Below are positions 25,542 through 36,242 of a DNA stretch of 64,000 nucleotides, one piece after another. The stretch is from the NCBI GenBank assembly GCA_000753455.2, contig LM994670.1, positions 249,574-313,573 of the forward strand, given 5' to 3'. The DNA comes from Clostridium jeddahitimonense. GTDB lineage: Bacteria; Bacillota; Clostridia; Clostridiales; Clostridiaceae. The translations under genes and the position numbers were made by a program. The notes below the pieces were generated by a model. It had not been told where the DNA came from. It did no database searches and saw only the letters and a program-made list of their open reading frames with translations. Numbering within the stretch: the stretch's first letter is position 1; every line of letters starts with the position of its first letter.

Positions 25542-27110
25542 ATGTCACAGATAGATGTTATAAAAGAGAATGTTCAGTATGAACAATTATTAAGAGAAGG
25601 ATCAACCAACCATGTTCTCAAAGGAGAATATTTAATTAAGGATTCACATCCGGACGCACATCAGATTTTAGGGGTAGATGCGAAAGCAACTGTAACTAAT
25701 AAAGATATACTGGCTGATAAAGTTATGATAGAAGGTCAAATAAATTACTCTGTACTATATTTATCAGAAGATGAAAGTGGAATGCAAAGAGTGGATTCTG
25801 TTAGTTTATCTGAAAAGTTTGCTGATTATCTTGAGCTTAATAATGAAGAACATAAAATCCTTTGCGATGTAGAGTGTGTAATTGAACATATTCAAGCTAA
25901 CATAATTAATGAAAGAAAGATTTCGATTGATGGAGTAAGATCAACTAAATGGAACATCTATAAAATTCAAGATCTTGAATTTGTAAAAGATATCGAAGGT
26001 AGCGGAGATGTACAAGTTCAAAGAAAGAGTGAAGAATTAAACCAAGTTAAAGGACAAAAGGATGTTGAATTCATAGGAAAGTCGCTTATAAAAGTTACTA
26101 TGGATAAACCAGAAGTTGATGAAGTCTTAAAGTATTCAATGATGTTACACAAAAAGGAAGTTAAGCTAGGAGAAGATAAAGTTTACTTTGGCTGTTATTG
26201 CAAGATAGAAGTTCTATATAAGGGAAGGGAATCAGAAGACTTAGTACTATTACAAGATGATGTTTATTTATCTAAGGAAGAAGAATTAGTTGGTATTAAT
26301 AGTGAAATGATGACATCTCAAAGTATAGATATAGTAAACAGTGATTGTACTGTTATGCCAGATGATTTAGGCGAAAATAGAAATATAAGTGTAGAGTTTG
26401 TAGCTAAAGGTAATGTTAAGGTTATGTCTAGAGAAATGGTAGATGTAGTAAAAGATGCATATTCACCAACAGTTTCAATGGAGTTAGTTGAAAACAAATG
26501 TGAGCTTGGAGTAGTTCATGGAAGCATGACAACAGATCTTATCTTAAAGGATAATTTATACTTAAAAGATGAAAATGAAAGACTTGGAAATATTATAATG
26601 GTTTATGGTTGTCCTGTTATAACTGATAAGACAGCTGAAGAGGATAAGGTTAAAGTTGAAGGTGTAATTAAAGTATCTGCTTTATATAAGACTGCTGATG
26701 AAGCATATAAGTTTAATATGTGTAATGGAGAAATACCATTTACATCAGTATTGGATATAAAGGGTACAAAACCAGACATGAATGTTATAGCTAAGGTTCA
26801 ATTAGAAACTATAGATGGAACTGTAGAAGCTAATACTATAGCTATTAGAGCTACATTAACTGTTTCTGTAAAAGTATTATATAATGTTGATAAAAATTGG
26901 GTTGTTGATGTTGTTCAAAATAAAGAAGAAAAGAAGGAAAAACAATCATCAGTTACAATTTATGTTGTTAACAAAGGCGATACTTTATGGGAATTAGCTA
27001 AGAAGTTTAATACTACTATGGATGAGTTAATAAGAATTAATGAAATGGACAATCCTGATGTAATTAATATAGGTCAAAGAATTATAGTTCCTGGAAGAGC
27101 TATATTCTAG
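25542..27110 (+). CDS. sipL: SipL-like spore morphogenesis protein (DUF3794 + LysM)
   Basis: A protein of about 522 aa with repeated DUF3794 domains and a C-terminal LysM domain at about 472-520 (VVNKGDTLWELAKKFN...NIGQRIIVPG). This is the architecture of SipL, which binds SpoIVA in C. difficile and anchors the coat to the forespore. Two ATGs overlap the ribosome site region; ATG 25542 is six bases after GGAGG and is preferred to ATG 25539. It is a single-gene unit closed by a 20-bp terminator hairpin. In C. difficile the gene is sigma-E-dependent; I could not find a convincing sigma-E promoter here. Confidence 0.9.
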   Translation: MSQIDVIKENVQYEQLLREGSTNHVLKGEYLIKDSHPDAHQILGVDAKATVTNKDILADKVMIEGQINYSVLYLSEDESGMQRVDSVSLSEKFADYLELNNEEHKILCDVECVIEHIQANIINERKISIDGVRSTKWNIYKIQDLEFVKDIEGSGDVQVQRKSEELNQVKGQKDVEFIGKSLIKVTMDKPEVDEVLKYSMMLHKKEVKLGEDKVYFGCYCKIEVLYKGRESEDLVLLQDDVYLSKEEELVGINSEMMTSQSIDIVNSDCTVMPDDLGENRNISVEFVAKGNVKVMSREMVDVVKDAYSPTVSMELVENKCELGVVHGSMTTDLILKDNLYLKDENERLGNIIMVYGCPVITDKTAEEDKVKVEGVIKVSALYKTADEAYKFNMCNGEIPFTSVLDIKGTKPDMNVIAKVQLETIDGTVEANTIAIRATLTVSVKVLYNVDKNWVVDVVQNKEEKKEKQSSVTIYVVNKGDTLWELAKKFNTTMDELIRINEMDNPDVINIGQRIIVPGRAIF

Positions 27111-27130
27111 GCTATAATAAGATAATAAAA

Positions 27131-27181
27131 ATAAAAGAGGAGTATATCTCGATTTTGAGATATACTCCTCTTTTATGATTT
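27131..27181. terminator. strong hairpin after sipL
   Basis: A perfect 20-bp stem pairs 27131-27150 with 27157-27176 around loop GATTTT. The T tract is built into the 3' arm (CTCTTTTATGATTTT). By symmetry it can act in both directions. Confidence 0.75.
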
Positions 27182-27238
27182 TGAATAATATGGTTTATGA
27201 ATGGATAAAATACTGAATGTGTGATTTGAGGTGAAAAT

Positions 27239-28072
27239 ATGAATGAAAAAATAGAAGGAAATTTAATAATTATAGGAGGAGCTGAGGATAAAAAAGGTGA
27301 TAAAGAAATATTGAAACGTGTAGCTAATTTTATTAATAAAGATAGTGATATGTTATTAATAGCTACTATAGCAACTGAATATCCGGAGAAAAGCTATAAT
27401 AATTATCATAAAGTTTTTTCAGGGCTTGGAATAAAAAATATAGAAAAATTAGATATAAGTAATAGAGAAGATGCATGCAATAAAGATAATATAGAGTTAA
27501 TAAAAAAATGTAATTTATTATTTTTTACAGGAGGAGATCAACTAAGAATAACTAGTATCTTAGGGGGGACCCCGATATATGATGCTTTAAAATACATATG
27601 TAGTGAAGGACGAGTAATAGCTGGTACTTCTGCAGGTGCTTCTGTGATGAGCCACACTATGATAGTTCAAGGAGAAGATGAGGAGTCACCAAGAAAATGT
27701 ACCTTAAAGATGTCTCCGGGATTAGGGCTTATTGATAGTGTTATTATAGATCAACACTTTGCTCAAAGAGGGAGGATAGGTAGGCTATTAACTGCTGTAG
27801 CACAAAATCCAGAGGTTTTAGGTATAGGAATAGATGAAGATACTGCAATAGTTGTAAGCGATAAGGGTATTGCAGAAGTAATAGGATCAGGGGCTGTGTA
27901 TTTTTTAGATGGCAGTTCAATAGTATATAGCAATGTATCAGAACAATATTGTGATGAAGTTTTAAGTATGTTCAATGTTAAACTTCATGTTTTAAAGGAA
28001 GGTAATAAATTTAATCTTATTAAAAAAGTACCTTTCGAGGAGGATAATTTAAAAAATGAAAATACTAAGTAG
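27239..28072 (+). CDS. cphB: cyanophycinase
   Basis: Serine peptidase of family S51 that cleaves cyanophycin (multi-L-arginyl-poly-L-aspartate) into beta-Asp-Arg dipeptides. The nucleophile is S131 in AGTSAGASVM, preceded by TGGDQLRI; the DQHFAQRGRIGRL segment and GIGIDEDTAIVV are conserved. No signal peptide, so cytosolic. Length 277 aa is typical. The gene overlaps cphA by 17 bases, coupling synthesis and breakdown enzymes. In C. perfringens both proteins were reported in spore membranes and linked to spore assembly, which suits the surrounding coat genes. Confidence 0.94.
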   Translation: MNEKIEGNLIIIGGAEDKKGDKEILKRVANFINKDSDMLLIATIATEYPEKSYNNYHKVFSGLGIKNIEKLDISNREDACNKDNIELIKKCNLLFFTGGDQLRITSILGGTPIYDALKYICSEGRVIAGTSAGASVMSHTMIVQGEDEESPRKCTLKMSPGLGLIDSVIIDQHFAQRGRIGRLLTAVAQNPEVLGIGIDEDTAIVVSDKGIAEVIGSGAVYFLDGSSIVYSNVSEQYCDEVLSMFNVKLHVLKEGNKFNLIKKVPFEEDNLKNENTK

Positions 28073-30674
28073 TAACATTTATGAGGGCAAGAATATATAC
28101 TCACATAAGAAATGTATAAGACTCGATGTTGATTTAGAAGGATATTGCGAAACACCTAGTAAGGAAATTGAAGGATTTAATGATGAATTAGTAAAGATGA
28201 TTCCTGAATTATACACTCATAGGTGTGGAATAGATGAAGATGGAGGGTTTGTAAAAAGACTTAAGGAAGGTACATATTTAGCTCATATATGTGAACACAT
28301 TATTATTGCAATACAGAACATAATTGGGATAGAAGTTGCTTATGGAAAAGCAAGAGAGGTGGAAGGAGATATATATCAAATAATATATCAATACAAATAT
28401 CCTAAGGCTGGTATAGAATGTGCGAAGTTAGCTATTGATATCATTAATGGATTAATTAATGGTATTGTTATAGACTTTAAAACTAGGGTATCAATAATAA
28501 AAGAGATGCTTAATGAAGAGTTAATAGGACCTAGTACTTTAGCGGTATGTGAGGCAGCGGAAAAGCATGGGTTGCCTGTTATGAAGTTAGGTAGTAGTAG
28601 TTTTTATCAAATAGGATATGGAAAGCAAGGAAGAGTCATAGAGGCATCAATTACAAGCAATACTAGCTGTATTGCGGCAGATATATCTTGCGATAAGTTA
28701 TTAACTAAAGAGTTACTTGATTTACAGAATTTACCGATAGCTAGAGGTGCCAAAGTATATAACGTAATAAGTTTATTAAAAGAAGCTGATAGAATAGGAT
28801 ATCCTTTAGTTTTAAAGCCACAGTATGGAAACAAGGGTAGAGGAGTAATTTTAGATATAAAAAATGAAAAAGAACTTATAACAGCTTATCAAAAGTTAAT
28901 AAATGAGTTTAATGATATTATATTGGAGGAGTACCATAGAGGAGATGACTATAGAGTTTGTGTAGTTAATAATAAAGTAGTTGGAGTTTCTTTAAGAGTA
29001 CCGCCATATATAATAGGAGATGGGAATAAGAGTGTAGAAGAATTAATAGATGAGTTAAATTCACATGAATATAGAGGAGAAGGACATGAAAAGCCTTTAA
29101 CTAAAGTTAAGAAAGATGCTATGCTAAATAGTTTTATATCAGAACAAGGATATGCATTAAATAGTATTTTAGAAAGTGATAAAAAATTATTATTAAGGAA
29201 AAATGCAAATTTATCCACTGGTGGTATAGCTATTGATTATACAGATAAGATATGTGAAGAGAATAAAGACATATGTATAAGGGCAGCAAAAGCTATAGGA
29301 ATAGATGTATGTGGAGTAGATATATGTACAAATGATATATCAAAAAGTATTATAAACAATGGCATAATTATGGAGGTTAATACAGCGCCAGGATTAAGAA
29401 TGCATATTTACCCTTCAGAAGGAAAGAGTAGAGATGTTGGTAATGAAATAATTAATATGATGTATAAAGATAGTATAAAAAATATACCTGTTGTATCCAT
29501 AAGTGGAACAAATGGTAAAACCACAACTACACGTCTTATAAATTATACTTTATGTAAGCTTGGAATGTGTTCTGGAATGACTAGCACTGAAGGAATTTTT
29601 ATAAATAACCAATGTATTGATATCGGTGATGATACAGGCATGGATAGTGCAAAATGCGTATTATTAAATAAGGATGTTGAAGTAGCTGTTCTTGAGACTG
29701 CGAGGGGTGGAATAATAAGAAGGGGATTAGCTTATGATTTAGCAGATGTAGCTGTAATAACAAACATAACTGAAGATCACTTAGGTTGTGATGGAGTCAA
29801 GGATATGGAAGACTTGTGTTATGTAAAATCCTTAATAGCAGAAGCTGTCAAAGAAGAAGGTTATGCGGTTATAAATGCTGATGATAAGTATAGTAAAACT
29901 ATTATAGATAGAATAAAAGCTAATATAATATATTTCTCTAAGGATTATAAAAATCCACTTATAATTAATAGTATTAGAGAGGGAAAAACAGTAGTTTACT
30001 TAAAAGAAGATTATATATGCATAAATAAGAAAAGAAAAGAGTATAAGTTAAGTAACATTGATGATATACCTATAATATTAAATGGGGCATTGAAGTTTAA
30101 CATAGAAAATGTAATGGCTGCTTGTGCAGCGTTAGTTGGATTAGATATAGATTATAATCATATAAAAAACTCAATAGAGAGCTTTGAGCTTAACTCAAAG
30201 GAAAATTATGGACGATTTAATATTCATGATTACAATGGGGTAAGAATAATATTGGACTATGGACACAACATAGAAGGCTATAAAAAGGCTTTAACAGCAG
30301 TTAAAGAGATAACGAAAGGAAAAGTTATTGGGGTGATAGGTGTGCCTGGAGACAGGAGCAATGACTCGGTAAAAGAGATTGGAAAGATTAGTTCAAAATT
30401 CATTGATAGAATTATAATTAAGGAAGATAAAGATAGGCGAGGTAGAAAATTAGGTGAAATTGCACAATTAATAAAATTGGGAATTGATAGCAGTAATGAA
30501 AATAATAATGCTAAAATAGTTTTAGATGAAGTTGAAGCTTTAAAAGAAGCTATCAAAGAATCAAATGTAGGAGATAGTATTATTGTTTTTTATGAAAAAA
30601 TAAAACCATTAATAGAAGTTATAGATAAATTGAATGATAACAAAAATAATACTGATATAATTAAATCAATTTAA
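28056..30674 (+). CDS. cphA: cyanophycin synthetase
   Basis: An 872-aa ATP-dependent ligase that builds cyanophycin by alternately adding Asp and Arg. Three parts are visible: an N-terminal domain (about 1-200), an ATP-grasp domain (about 210-480, with KPQYGNKGRGV and MEVNTAPGLRMH), and a C-terminal Mur ligase-like domain with P-loop SGTNGKTTTTR near 482-492, then ITNITEDHLG and GVPGDRSND. Length is typical for CphA. The start overlaps cphB. No third gene (such as isoaspartyl dipeptidase) is adjacent. It likely supplies a nitrogen reserve in the sporulating cell. Confidence 0.95.
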   Translation: MKILSSNIYEGKNIYSHKKCIRLDVDLEGYCETPSKEIEGFNDELVKMIPELYTHRCGIDEDGGFVKRLKEGTYLAHICEHIIIAIQNIIGIEVAYGKAREVEGDIYQIIYQYKYPKAGIECAKLAIDIINGLINGIVIDFKTRVSIIKEMLNEELIGPSTLAVCEAAEKHGLPVMKLGSSSFYQIGYGKQGRVIEASITSNTSCIAADISCDKLLTKELLDLQNLPIARGAKVYNVISLLKEADRIGYPLVLKPQYGNKGRGVILDIKNEKELITAYQKLINEFNDIILEEYHRGDDYRVCVVNNKVVGVSLRVPPYIIGDGNKSVEELIDELNSHEYRGEGHEKPLTKVKKDAMLNSFISEQGYALNSILESDKKLLLRKNANLSTGGIAIDYTDKICEENKDICIRAAKAIGIDVCGVDICTNDISKSIINNGIIMEVNTAPGLRMHIYPSEGKSRDVGNEIINMMYKDSIKNIPVVSISGTNGKTTTTRLINYTLCKLGMCSGMTSTEGIFINNQCIDIGDDTGMDSAKCVLLNKDVEVAVLETARGGIIRRGLAYDLADVAVITNITEDHLGCDGVKDMEDLCYVKSLIAEAVKEEGYAVINADDKYSKTIIDRIKANIIYFSKDYKNPLIINSIREGKTVVYLKEDYICINKKRKEYKLSNIDDIPIILNGALKFNIENVMAACAALVGLDIDYNHIKNSIESFELNSKENYGRFNIHDYNGVRIILDYGHNIEGYKKALTAVKEITKGKVIGVIGVPGDRSNDSVKEIGKISSKFIDRIIIKEDKDRRGRKLGEIAQLIKLGIDSSNENNNAKIVLDEVEALKEAIKESNVGDSIIVFYEKIKPLIEVIDKLNDNKNNTDIIKSI

Positions 30675-30747
30675 TAAATATGTAAACCTAAGAGATATTT
30701 ACGAGAAATAAAATAACTTATATAATATAGGTTATAACAAGATTTAT

Positions 30748-30777
30748 AAAGTTCAGGTAATACCTGAACTTTATTTA
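30748..30777 (+). terminator. terminator after cphA
   Basis: AAAGTTCAGGTA and TACCTGAACTTT form a nearly perfect palindrome followed by ATTTAA. The T tract is short. Confidence 0.6.
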
Positions 30778-30812
30778 AAATCTATAGTGAAAGTCGAAAG
30801 GAACTGAATGAG

Positions 30813-31655
30813 ATGAAGATTAGAGCTTATGCTAAAGTGAATATTTCTCTAGATGTAGTTGGAAAAAGGGAAGACGGGTATCACCTTTTGAGAATGATAA
30901 TGCAAAATATAGATTTATACGATGAAATTATTGTTGAAAAGCAAAGTAGAGATATTACTATAGAATGTAATAAGAATTATGTGCCAACAGATTCAAGAAA
31001 TCTTGCTTATAAGGCAGCAGTGGCTTTTAAAGAAAGATATAATATATCAGAAGGTTTAAAAATAAAAATATTTAAGAATATTCCTGTTTCAGCTGGTTTA
31101 GCAGGTGGAAGTACTGATGCAGCAGCAGTTTTAAAGTTAATGAATAAGATATTTGAAGTAAATGCACCTAAAGAAGAACTTATGGAATTAGGGTTAAAAT
31201 TGGGTGCGGATATACCTTATTGTATACAAGGCGGAACTGCATTGTGTGAAGGTGTTGGTGAGATTATTACACCATTAAAGTCTTTTAAGGATAAGATCAT
31301 TGTTTTAGTAAAACCTTCTTTTGGTGTTTCAACTAAGGAAGTATATAAAAACTTTGATATGGAAAAAGTGAAAAAGCATCCAGAGACTGAAGCTTTAATA
31401 AAAGCTATGGCTGAAGATGATTTAAGATATGTTGCATATAATATGAGAAATTTATTAGAGAATGTAACATTGAAAAAGCATAAAGTTCTAATAAGCTTAA
31501 AGGAAGAAATGAATAAATATGGTGCAATAAACTCTATGATGAGTGGAAGTGGACCAACTGTATTTGCTTTCTTTGATGATATGCTTAAAGCTCAAAAATG
31601 TTTTGAGAAGATGAAAGAAAAATATAATGAGGTATTTTTAACAAGAACTATATAA
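30813..31655 (+). CDS. ispE: 4-diphosphocytidyl-2-C-methyl-D-erythritol kinase
   Basis: GHMP kinase of the MEP isoprenoid pathway; it phosphorylates CDP-methylerythritol at position 2. The start MKIRAYAKVNISLDV is the family signature, the ATP-binding glycine loop is PVSAGLAGGSTDAAA near residues 92-106, and the C-terminal motif is MMSGSGPTVFAFF. Length 280 aa is normal. AAAGGAAC precedes the ATG. Other MEP genes are not in the window. Confidence 0.96.
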   Translation: MKIRAYAKVNISLDVVGKREDGYHLLRMIMQNIDLYDEIIVEKQSRDITIECNKNYVPTDSRNLAYKAAVAFKERYNISEGLKIKIFKNIPVSAGLAGGSTDAAAVLKLMNKIFEVNAPKEELMELGLKLGADIPYCIQGGTALCEGVGEIITPLKSFKDKIIVLVKPSFGVSTKEVYKNFDMEKVKKHPETEALIKAMAEDDLRYVAYNMRNLLENVTLKKHKVLISLKEEMNKYGAINSMMSGSGPTVFAFFDDMLKAQKCFEKMKEKYNEVFLTRTI

Positions 31656-31671
31656 AAATAAATATTACAAT

Positions 31672-31700
31672 GAATAATCCCCTATAAATTGGAAATAATT
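31672..31700 (+). promoter_or_regulatory. predicted sigma-F-type promoter for spoIIR
   Basis: The -10 GGAAATAATT (31691-31700) fits the sigma-F/G consensus GGnnAnAnTn; the -35 GAATA (31672-31676) has one mismatch to GYATA and lies 14 bp upstream. spoIIR is a sigma-F gene in Bacillus and clostridia. Confidence 0.5.
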
Positions 31701-31722
31701 AAACTAAGAGGGGGTTATATTT

Positions 31723-32361
31723 ATGAAAAAGAATATTTTTTGTTTTATTATAATATTATTTGTTATTAATTTATTTGGAGGATGCGATATAGTTGAGAAT
31801 GAAGAGTCATTAGATTTAAAGGAATTAAATTATGAAGAAATAGCGGACAAGCTAATAAGATTTCATGTAATAGCTAATAGTGATTCTGAAGAAGATCAGG
31901 CGTTAAAATTAAAGGTTAGGGATAGAATAATAGATAAAATGTCTATTAAGCTTGAAAAGGCTGAAAGTTTAGACCAAGCAAGGGATATACTAAACTCAAG
32001 TATAGAAGAGGTAAATAGTATTGCTAGAGAGGTAATTATTGAAGAAGGCTTTGATTATGATGTAAATACTATGTTGTCAAATGAGAATTTTCCAGATAAG
32101 ATATATGGAGATTATGTATTTCCACAAGGTACTTATGAAGCTTATAGAGTAATAATAGGAAGTGGAGAAGGGCAAAATTGGTGGTGTGTAATGTTTCCTC
32201 CATTATGTTTTGTTGATGAGAGCAAAAATATAGTTGATACTAAAAAACTAGACGAAAATATAGCTAATTTAGATGATAAAGTTGAAGAAAATAAAGAAGA
32301 TAATAAGAAGGTTATATTTAAGTTTAAGGTAGTAGAGGTTTTTAATAAAATATTTAACTAG
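31723..32361 (+). CDS. spoIIR: stage II sporulation protein R
   Basis: Secreted forespore signal that triggers SpoIIGA to cleave pro-sigma-E in the mother cell. The N-terminus is a signal sequence (about 3-20) with a lipobox-like FGGC. The core carries the family's IRFHVIANSDSEEDQ block (about 45-59), FPQGTYEAYRV, and NWWCVMFPPLCFVD near 151-164. Length 212 aa fits. It is preceded by a sigma-F-like promoter and AGAGGGGG ribosome site, and is 15 bases upstream of the next gene. Confidence 0.95.
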   Translation: MKKNIFCFIIILFVINLFGGCDIVENEESLDLKELNYEEIADKLIRFHVIANSDSEEDQALKLKVRDRIIDKMSIKLEKAESLDQARDILNSSIEEVNSIAREVIIEEGFDYDVNTMLSNENFPDKIYGDYVFPQGTYEAYRVIIGSGEGQNWWCVMFPPLCFVDESKNIVDTKKLDENIANLDDKVEENKEDNKKVIFKFKVVEVFNKIFN

Positions 32362-32376
32362 TAGAGGAGTACTAAT

Positions 32377-33366
32377 ATGACAAAAGCGTTAGCGATGGTT
32401 TCAGGTGGACTAGATAGTATACTAGCCGCAAAACTTATAAAAGAACAAGGGATAGAAGTAATAGGTATTTGCTTTAGATCTTACTTCTTTAGTGAAGAAA
32501 GTGCTAAGAAGATGACAAAGCAAATAGATATTCCATTAGTAGTAGTGGATTTTTCTAATGAACATCTGGATATGGTTAAGAATCCTAAACATGGAAGAGG
32601 TAAGAATATGAATCCATGTATAGATTGCCATGCCATGATGATGAATTATGCAGGAAAGTTATTAGAAGAATATAATGCAGATTTTATTATAACAGGTGAA
32701 GTTTTAAATCAAAGACCTATGTCTCAAAATAGACAAGCACTTAACATTGTAAAAAAAGAATCAGGATTTGCAAATAAGATTTTAAGACCACTATGTGCTA
32801 AGAATTTGGATCCAACAGAAATGGAGTTAAACGGATTAGTTGATAGAGAAAAGCTATTAGATATATCAGGAAGAAGTAGAAAAGCTCAAATGGAACTTGC
32901 TGAGAAGTGGGGAATAACAGAATATCCATCGCCAGCAGGGGGCTGTAGGTTAACAGAACCTAATTATGCTTTAAGATTAAAAGATTTATTAGATTATAAA
33001 GATGAAGTAGAGGAAGATGAATTAAGTCTTTTAAGATATGGTAGACACTTTAGAACTAAGGATAATAACAAAATAATAGTTGCTAGAACCAAAGATGAAG
33101 GAGATATGATTAAAAATCATATAGATGGAAGCTATTATTCGTTCCATACTTCAGATTTTTCCGGAGCTCTTGTCTTATTAGAAAGTGAAGGCACAGAAGA
33201 AGACAGAAAGTTAGCAGCGAGAATATCAGGCAGATATAGCAAAGGAAAAGATGAAAAAATAGTAAAAGTTAAGTTTGGAAAGTATGGAAATAAGTTTAGC
33301 TCTGAAATAGAAGTAGAACCTATAAGTGATGATGAGTTACAAGAATACATAGTATCAGTTAAGTAG
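32377..33366 (+). CDS. PP-loop ATP pyrophosphatase, thiouridylase-like (ThiI/MnmA-related)
   Basis: A 329-aa protein whose first ~200 residues form an adenine-nucleotide alpha-hydrolase domain with PP-loop SGGLDS (9-14), a CIDC pair and the GEVLNQRPMSQ and SPAGGCRLTEP segments, as in tRNA thiolation enzymes. The C-terminal ~120 residues resemble the NFACT-R RNA-binding domain (GRHFRTKDNNKIIVARTKDE). Homologues are often annotated as tRNA methylaminomethyl-2-thiouridylate methyltransferase. It is not canonical MnmA or ThiI. AGAGGAG precedes the ATG. Likely modifies an RNA, but the product is unproven. Confidence 0.72.
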   Translation: MTKALAMVSGGLDSILAAKLIKEQGIEVIGICFRSYFFSEESAKKMTKQIDIPLVVVDFSNEHLDMVKNPKHGRGKNMNPCIDCHAMMMNYAGKLLEEYNADFIITGEVLNQRPMSQNRQALNIVKKESGFANKILRPLCAKNLDPTEMELNGLVDREKLLDISGRSRKAQMELAEKWGITEYPSPAGGCRLTEPNYALRLKDLLDYKDEVEEDELSLLRYGRHFRTKDNNKIIVARTKDEGDMIKNHIDGSYYSFHTSDFSGALVLLESEGTEEDRKLAARISGRYSKGKDEKIVKVKFGKYGNKFSSEIEVEPISDDELQEYIVSVK

Positions 33367-33375
33367 GAGGTAATT

Positions 33376-33792
33376 ATGGAAAAGAATGCAGTAATTCAAG
33401 TGAAAAGTTTTTCGGATTTAGACGAAGGCGATGCAATTGAAGTTATTACTCCAGGTAAATTTATAGTTAAGGAAAATTTGTATGAAGTTGTATATGAGGA
33501 ATCGGAGATTTCAGGAATGAAGGGAACAACTACAACTCTTAAAATAGAAGAAGATAGATTTATTTTAGAAAGAGTAGGAACAACTTGTACTACTATGGAA
33601 TTTAAAATTGGAGAAATGGGTTTGTCGCTATATAATACTCCATATGGAATGTTACATTTACATATAGATACAAAAATATTAGACATAAATATAGATGAAA
33701 ATGGTGGTTCTATTTATGCAAAGTATCTTTTAGGAGCAGAAGGTCAACCTCCGATAACTACGGATATAAAAGTGAAAATTAAGGTACAATAA
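33376..33792 (+). CDS. DUF1934 (YwiB-like) protein
   Basis: A 138-aa protein of the YwiB/DUF1934 family, a small calycin-like beta-barrel. Typical segments are GKFIVKENLYEVVYEESE, GTTTTLKIEED and GMLHLHIDTKILDI. No signal peptide. In Bacillus ywiB is near argS; here it is nine bases after the PP-loop gene and probably in its operon. A terminator follows. The molecular role is unknown. Confidence 0.82.
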   Translation: MEKNAVIQVKSFSDLDEGDAIEVITPGKFIVKENLYEVVYEESEISGMKGTTTTLKIEEDRFILERVGTTCTTMEFKIGEMGLSLYNTPYGMLHLHIDTKILDINIDENGGSIYAKYLLGAEGQPPITTDIKVKIKVQ

Positions 33793-33793
33793 T

Positions 33794-33820
33794 AAAAAGT
33801 GGCTATATGCCACTTTTTTT
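33794..33820 (+). terminator. terminator after YwiB-like gene
   Basis: AAAAAGTGGC and GCCACTTTTT form a 10-bp stem with TATAT loop, followed by further T. Confidence 0.85.
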
Positions 33821-33890
33821 GTATAGATGAAAAATTTTATGGCTATAAATTAAATATTAGATCGCTTGAGATGATAATTAATTTATAGAG

Positions 33891-34181
33891 GTGATAAAAA
33901 TAGAAAGATATAGAGTTATTATAGAAGTTTTATGTAGACATTATGAAATTAGTGATTTAGATTTAATGACTTTGCTTAAAAATAAAGAGTGTAAGTATTT
34001 ATTTTTGTTGTTGCTAAGCGAGTATGGATGTTTAGAAAAAGAGAAACTTGTAAGTGAATTGATATTTAGTAGTAATAAGAGTATAAATTATAATTTAAAG
34101 AAAGCAGAAGAAAAACTGCTTATTAATAAGCAATTCAGAGATAATTATTCCATTTTAGAAAAAACAGTAAAAAATGACTGA
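33891..34181 (+). CDS. small protein resembling a stand-alone DnaA domain IV fold
   Basis: A 96-aa helical protein starting with GTG 33891, with a weak TAGAG site. The sequence pattern follows the DnaA C-terminal DNA-binding domain: an IIEVLCRHYEISDLDL helix like the first DnaA-IV helix, an LFLLLLSEYG helix, and SINYNLKKAEEKLL where DnaA has the helix after its DHTT motif. The DHTT signature itself is missing, so DNA binding at DnaA boxes is not expected. It lies between ywiB and pyrG. The resemblance is weak and I regard the function as unknown. Confidence 0.5.
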   Translation: MIKIERYRVIIEVLCRHYEISDLDLMTLLKNKECKYLFLLLLSEYGCLEKEKLVSELIFSSNKSINYNLKKAEEKLLINKQFRDNYSILEKTVKND

Positions 34182-34190
34182 TATGTGTCA

Positions 34191-34220
34191 TTGATTAAAA
34201 TTAAAATATTATGATATTAT
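34191..34220 (+). promoter_or_regulatory. predicted promoter for pyrG
   Basis: TTGATT at 34191-34196, 18-bp spacer, TATTAT at 34215-34220. It starts ten bases after the upstream stop codon. Confidence 0.4.
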
Positions 34221-34237
34221 AGAAAAATGTTGATGAG

Positions 34238-34266
34238 CCTCACTTATTTATAAGGTGAGGTATTTT
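34238..34266 (+). terminator. hairpin in pyrG leader, terminator or attenuator
   Basis: CCTCAC-TTAT pairs with ATAA-GTGAGG (one bulge), followed by TATTTT. It begins about 12 bases after the predicted pyrG transcription start, where Bacillus pyrG has a CTP-sensitive attenuator. The run of G that Bacillus needs for reiterative transcription is not present. Confidence 0.45.
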
Positions 34267-34374
34267 AAATTATACTAAATATAAAATCAAGAGTCAATAG
34301 GGAAAATGTATTTTTTGAATTAAAAGTTTCACGATTATTAAATATCAATTTTATTTGTTTAGGAGGAAGTATAA

Positions 34375-35979
<1,605 letters not shown>

Positions 35980-35992
35980 TTGAATTATATTG

Positions 35993-36022
35993 AAGAAGCA
36001 TAGTATAACTGTGCTTCTTTTT
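35993..36022 (+). terminator. terminator after pyrG
   Basis: A 12-bp stem (35993-36004 with 36008-36019, one G-U) with loop ATA, then TTTTTG. The remaining 220 bases before rho are AT-rich with no clear element. Confidence 0.8.
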
Positions 36023-36242
36023 GATTAATTGTTATAAAAAATATAAAAAGGGATAAGCTTATAATATAAGTTTTTATTGTTTTTTAGCTTTTATTGCTTC
36101 ATAATTATATATACATAAGCAAGAAAGATAAATTTCTGATTTAGTTAGTTTAAATTTCAGATGAAAATTCAGTTCATATATATCAGTTCTAAAGAGATAA
36201 TCTAAGAATTCCCTAGGTAAAATAACAATTGGAGGTGTAGTT

